Below, piece after piece: positions 21,818 to 24,904 of a DNA stretch of 24,904 nucleotides. Source of the stretch: VRUE01 sp035548675 (GTDB lineage: Bacteria > Actinomycetota > Thermoleophilia > Solirubrobacterales > 70-9). The stretch's first letter is position 1. Each line of letters opens with the position of its first letter. Where the stretch lies: positions 1 through 24,904 of the forward strand of contig DASZSJ010000039.1 of NCBI GenBank assembly GCA_035548675.1, written 5' to 3'. The notes beneath the pieces are model-generated. The model worked only from the letters and a program-made list of their open reading frames with translations, made no database searches and was not told the origin of the DNA. A program made the translations under genes and the position numbers.

Positions 21818-22285
21818 TCAGGCAAGCGTACCGCAGAGGAGTGCAACCAGGGACGCGACCTCGATCACCAGCGCTCCGGCCCCAAGGTGGTAGCCGACGG
21901 CCATTCGGTGAATGGTGGTGTCGTTGCTCTCCCAGAAGCAATCGAGGGTGTAGGCGAGTAGCCGGTACACCTCGTCCATGTCGTTCCGGACGGGGAAGAG
22001 GGTCTCGTAGAGATCCCCGCCGGTCTGGGCGAAGACGAGTCGGCGTCGCGGAATGAGGATGTAGATACTCGCCGCTACCGACAGGCAGAACGCGCCCATC
22101 GCGATGATCGCGAGCAAGCGCGGTTCCGGCCGGTGGAACGCCTGCTGACCAAGGAACGATGCCGCAAGCGAGGACGCGGCAAGCAGGACCCCGGTGCGGC
22201 TGCGCATCTCCTCGAGCAACCCCTCCTGCTTGTCCAGGCTGCGAACCGCGGCCTCGTACGCCAGCTTCTCGAGCTCTCCCGCCAT
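21818..22285 (-). CDS. Small multi-pass membrane protein of unknown function
   Basis: A 155-residue protein: an N-terminal charged helix (about 1-30, LEKLAYEAAVRSLDKQEGLL), two closely spaced membrane helices (about 31-49 and 56-78), a roughly 55-residue soluble loop (TGGDLYETLFPVRNDMDEVY) and a final membrane helix (about 134-153). The layout recalls small membrane proteins of the SLATT/PycTM kind, some of which are effectors of nucleotide-signalling defence, but the likeness is only in topology and no sensor gene is adjacent. The ATG at 22285 follows GAGGGGGG. It lies 51 bases downstream of the MMPL gene on the same strand and may be cotranscribed with it. Confidence 0.65.
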   Translation of the reverse strand: MAGELEKLAYEAAVRSLDKQEGLLEEMRSRTGVLLAASSLAASFLGQQAFHRPEPRLLAIIAMGAFCLSVAASIYILIPRRRLVFAQTGGDLYETLFPVRNDMDEVYRLLAYTLDCFWESNDTTIHRMAVGYHLGAGALVIEVASLVALLCGTLA

Positions 22286-22336
22286 CCCCCCTCAAGGGCT
22301 GGGGGCGACGGATCCTCCCCCCGTCCGCCGCGCGGC

Positions 22337-24904
22337 TCAGACGCTGAGCTTGGGCAGGCGCTTGGCGAGCGGCTTCGGCAGCCACCAGACGCGCTCGCCG
22401 AGCAGCAGCATCAGGGCGGGCAGGAGGACGATGCGGACGACGGTGGCGTCGAGGATGACGGCGACGGTGAGGCCGACGCCGAGCTGGGAGACGGTCGCGA
22501 TCGGGGCGCCGGCGAAGGCGATGAAGACGGCCATCATGATCGCCGCCGCGCCGGTGATCACCGCCGCGGTCTTGTCGAGGCCGAAGCGGATCGCGGCGCC
22601 ATGGTCGCCGTGCTCGTCGTAGTGCTCGCGCATGCGGCTGAGGAGGAAGACCGCGTAGTCGATCGAGAGCCCGAAGACGACGCCGAAGATCATCGTCGCG
22701 CCGACCGCTTCGACGTAGTTGTGGCCGCCCAGCGGCCAGTCCTCGGGGATGTGGAAGAGGATCGTCAGGACGCCGAAGGCGACCGCCACCGTCAGCAGGT
22801 TCAGCGCCACCGCGATCGCCGCCAGCAGCGCCGCCCGCAGGACGAGGACGAGGACGAGGAAGGTGACGACGGTGATCGCCGCGATCACCCAGGGGATCCG
22901 TTCTTCGGTCACCGAGCCGTAGTCGTTGAGCTGGGCGGCGCCGCCGGCGACCCCCGTTTCCAGGTCGGCCCGGTCGGCGAGCTCGCTCGCTTCCGCGTCG
23001 AGCGTCTCGTTCAGCGCCTTCGAGCCGCTGGAGTTGAACGGGTAGCGCGAGATCACCAGCACCGAGGCCGCCTGGCCGCCGCCCAGGTCGATCGTTTCGC
23101 CCGCTGTCCGCCGCGTTTCCGGCGGCGCCCCGTCGACCGCCGAGAGCACGAAGTAACCGGAGTTGAAGAGGCCCGGGGTCGCGTTCCGCACCCGCCGCGC
23201 TTCGCGCCGGATCCGATGCTTGCCGGCCAGCACCCGCACGCTCGCTTCGGTCAGGCCGCTCTGCAGCGGCGCCACTTCTTCGGCCCCCTGCGCCAACGCC
23301 GCTTCCAGCGCCTGCGCCCCCGCCCCGAGTTCGTCGATCCCGGTGACGAGCCGGATCGAGCCGGCGGCGAGCGCTTCGATGCCGGCGCTGAGCCGCTTCG
23401 CTTCCTTGGCAAAGCGGTAGGCGCCGAAGGTGATCTTGCGGCTGCCGTAGTGGATCTTGTTGATCCCTTCCTTCAGCGCGTTGGCGCCTGCGGAGGCTTT
23501 TTCGATGTAGTCGAGCGTCTGTTCCAGCAGGGTGACGACCGCCTGCGCTTCGTCTTCGTCTTCGGCCAGCCGGGCCGCCAGCGCTTCCCCTTCGGCGACC
23601 AGCCCGGAGTAGCCCTCCGCGTAGGGCTGCCCGGTGGCGGGATCGGTGCCGGTGGCCGCGGCGACCCCGTGGCGCAGGGTCGCGACCAGCTCCGCGTAGC
23701 GCGGGTCGGCCTGGCCCGCCGCGAGCGCTTCCGCCTCTGCCAGGGCGCTGGTCAGCTCTTCGACCGTCACCTTCGTCGGCGCCGCCAGCTTCGGCAGCGT
23801 TTCGGTCACCTCCTGGTGCAGTCCCTTTTCGACCTTCCTCGCCTTCGTCAGGGTGTTGGCGCGCAGCAGGGTGGGGAGTTCGCTGCGCAGGAAGCCGGCC
23901 AGCCTCACCGCCGCGATTTCCGCCTTCTGCAGCGCCCCGGTGAGCTTGCGCGAGCCTTCGGCGAATTCGTCCAGCGCCGCGATCGCCTGCTCGCTGCCGC
24001 TTGCCGCCCGCGTCAGCCCGCTGGCGATCTGCTGCGCCCCTTCGCCGGCGCGGCCCGAGCCGGTCGCCAGCAGCCCGGCGCCGGCGCTCGCTTCCGAGAT
24101 CCCGTCGCGCAGTTCGGCCACCCCCGCCGCCGCCACCCCGAGTTCGCGGCCGAGTCTGCCGAGCTGCTTGACCGGGCCGATGTTCCCTTCCTGGGAGAGG
24201 ATCGCGTTGCCCTGTTCCTGCAGCGGTTCGACCCGCTCCGCGACCTGCGCCGGCCCGACCACGGCCTGCACGCCGGGCAGGTCGGCGAGGCGCTTCTGGA
24301 AGCTCTCGAGCGCCGCCAGCGGCTTGGCGTCGGTGATCGGCCCTTCGTTGCTGACCGCGACGACCTGGAACGGCGCGTCCCAGCCCGGCCCGATCGTGCG
24401 GTCGATCAGTTCCGCGTTCTGGCGCGCCTCGGAGTCCTTGGCCAGCTCTTCGGGACTGGGCGGACCGGTCTTCAGCCCCAGCGCCGGCGCCGCCAGCACC
24501 AGCAGCACGGCGCCGATCAGCGCCGCCACCGCCGCCGGCCGCTGCAGCGCCGCGCCGACCACGACCATCAGCCGCGAGCGCCCCGCGCCGGCCGGCTTGC
24601 CGATCCGCCAGCGGTCGACGTTGGGGCCGATCAGGGTCAGCAGCGCCGGCCCGACCACGGTGGCGACCGTGACGCTGAGCAGGACGACCATGATCAGCGT
24701 CCCCGCCAGCGAGGCGAGCAGCGATCCCGGCAGGATGAACAACGAGACCGCCATCGAGAGCACCAGCGTGCTGCCGGCGAAGACCGTCGTCCGCCCCGCG
24801 GTGCGGCGCGTGCGGCGCGCCGCCAGCGCCGGCTCGGTCCCCGCCGCCAGCTCCTCGCGGAAGCGCGAGACCATCAGCAGCGCGTAGTCGACCCCCAGCG
24901 CCAG
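22337..24904 (-). CDS. MMPL/RND-family transporter, C-terminal 855 residues (cut by window edge)
   Basis: Proton-driven inner-membrane transporter of the MmpL/RND superfamily, usually exporting lipids or hydrophobic compounds. The frame is open to the window end, and the visible part begins LALGVDYALLMVSRFREEL, the fourth-helix motif of the first half, so roughly 200 N-terminal residues are missing. The matching second-half motif is GLSIDYAVFLLSRMREHYDEH. The Asp-Tyr pair in each (VDYA and IDYA) is the proton-relay pair known from MmpL3. Between them lies about 500 residues of extracytoplasmic sequence, most of it Ala/Gly/Ser/Glu-rich helix resembling YhgE/Pip-type proteins (GAGLLATGSGRAGEGAQQIASGL). 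The ATG at 24874 is internal, not the start. Functional linkage with the MCE genes is only suggested by proximity. Confidence 0.92.
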   Translation of the reverse strand: MALGVDYALLMVSRFREELAAGTEPALAARRTRRTAGRTTVFAGSTLVLSMAVSLFILPGSLLASLAGTLIMVVLLSVTVATVVGPALLTLIGPNVDRWRIGKPAGAGRSRLMVVVGAALQRPAAVAALIGAVLLVLAAPALGLKTGPPSPEELAKDSEARQNAELIDRTIGPGWDAPFQVVAVSNEGPITDAKPLAALESFQKRLADLPGVQAVVGPAQVAERVEPLQEQGNAILSQEGNIGPVKQLGRLGRELGVAAAGVAELRDGISEASAGAGLLATGSGRAGEGAQQIASGLTRAASGSEQAIAALDEFAEGSRKLTGALQKAEIAAVRLAGFLRSELPTLLRANTLTKARKVEKGLHQEVTETLPKLAAPTKVTVEELTSALAEAEALAAGQADPRYAELVATLRHGVAAATGTDPATGQPYAEGYSGLVAEGEALAARLAEDEDEAQAVVTLLEQTLDYIEKASAGANALKEGINKIHYGSRKITFGAYRFAKEAKRLSAGIEALAAGSIRLVTGIDELGAGAQALEAALAQGAEEVAPLQSGLTEASVRVLAGKHRIRREARRVRNATPGLFNSGYFVLSAVDGAPPETRRTAGETIDLGGGQAASVLVISRYPFNSSGSKALNETLDAEASELADRADLETGVAGGAAQLNDYGSVTEERIPWVIAAITVVTFLVLVLVLRAALLAAIAVALNLLTVAVAFGVLTILFHIPEDWPLGGHNYVEAVGATMIFGVVFGLSIDYAVFLLSRMREHYDEHGDHGAAIRFGLDKTAAVITGAAAIMMAVFIAFAGAPIATVSQLGVGLTVAVILDATVVRIVLLPALMLLLGERVWWLPKPLAKRLPKLSV

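Noticed and set aside
21818..22285. Identification of the membrane protein as a PycTM/SLATT defence effector
   Set aside because: Only the topology is similar; no cyclase, CD-NTase or other sensor gene is adjacent.
1..24904. tRNA, rRNA, CRISPR arrays, insertion sequences, attachment sites, replication origin
   Set aside because: Looked for on both strands; no cloverleaf with tRNA-like arms, no spaced repeats, no transposase motif or terminal inverted repeats seen.

Overview
The window looks like a chromosomal segment of a high-GC Gram-positive actinobacterium, most likely class Thermoleophilia (Solirubrobacterales or a relative). The grounds are strong GC bias, a run of six actinobacterial-type MCE proteins, an MMPL transporter, an FCD-type GntR regulator with a gamma-glutamylation cassette, and several small secreted proteins of kinds I associate with that class. 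The taxonomic call is inference. I saw no rRNA, tRNA, CRISPR array or transposase.

Left part (1-5403, all minus strand): a catabolic cassette. Read in transcription order it is a GntR/FadR-type regulator, an APC permease of the ethanolamine-permease type, a glutamine-synthetase-like gamma-glutamyl ligase, a class I glutamine amidotransferase-like gamma-glutamyl hydrolase (PuuD type), and an aldehyde dehydrogenase cut by the window edge just before its catalytic cysteine. A good sigma70-type promoter, a strong Shine-Dalgarno and a candidate operator precede the permease, and two junctions are 4-base start/stop overlaps. The likely logic is amine import, gamma-glutamylation, oxidation and removal of glutamate. 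The substrate could be a polyamine or ethanolamine.

Middle part (5412-9116): small accessory genes. These are a toxin-like/ribbon-helix-helix pair, a secreted protein, a stand-alone UBP-type zinc finger, and a 51-residue protein coupled by a GTGA overlap to a nucleotidyltransferase. That pair is bracketed by two short coiled-coil proteins with a C-terminal membrane segment. Both bracketing genes carry the same roughly 40-bp sequence immediately upstream.

9.1-11.6 kb is lower in GC in places and holds a PucR-type regulator, a membrane-anchored protein of unknown function and a small four-cysteine secreted protein, with a perfect 11-bp hairpin between the last two.

Right part (11700-24904): six consecutive MCE genes on the minus strand, every junction a 4-base overlap, starting directly with an MCE gene. 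No YrbE/MlaE permease or ATPase gene lies beside them. Divergent from them is a secreted protein with a strong intrinsic terminator. Beyond that come a small multi-pass membrane protein and the C-terminal 855 residues of an MMPL/RND transporter with an unusually long helical extracytoplasmic domain. Together these suggest envelope lipid transport, with the MCE proteins needing partners encoded elsewhere.
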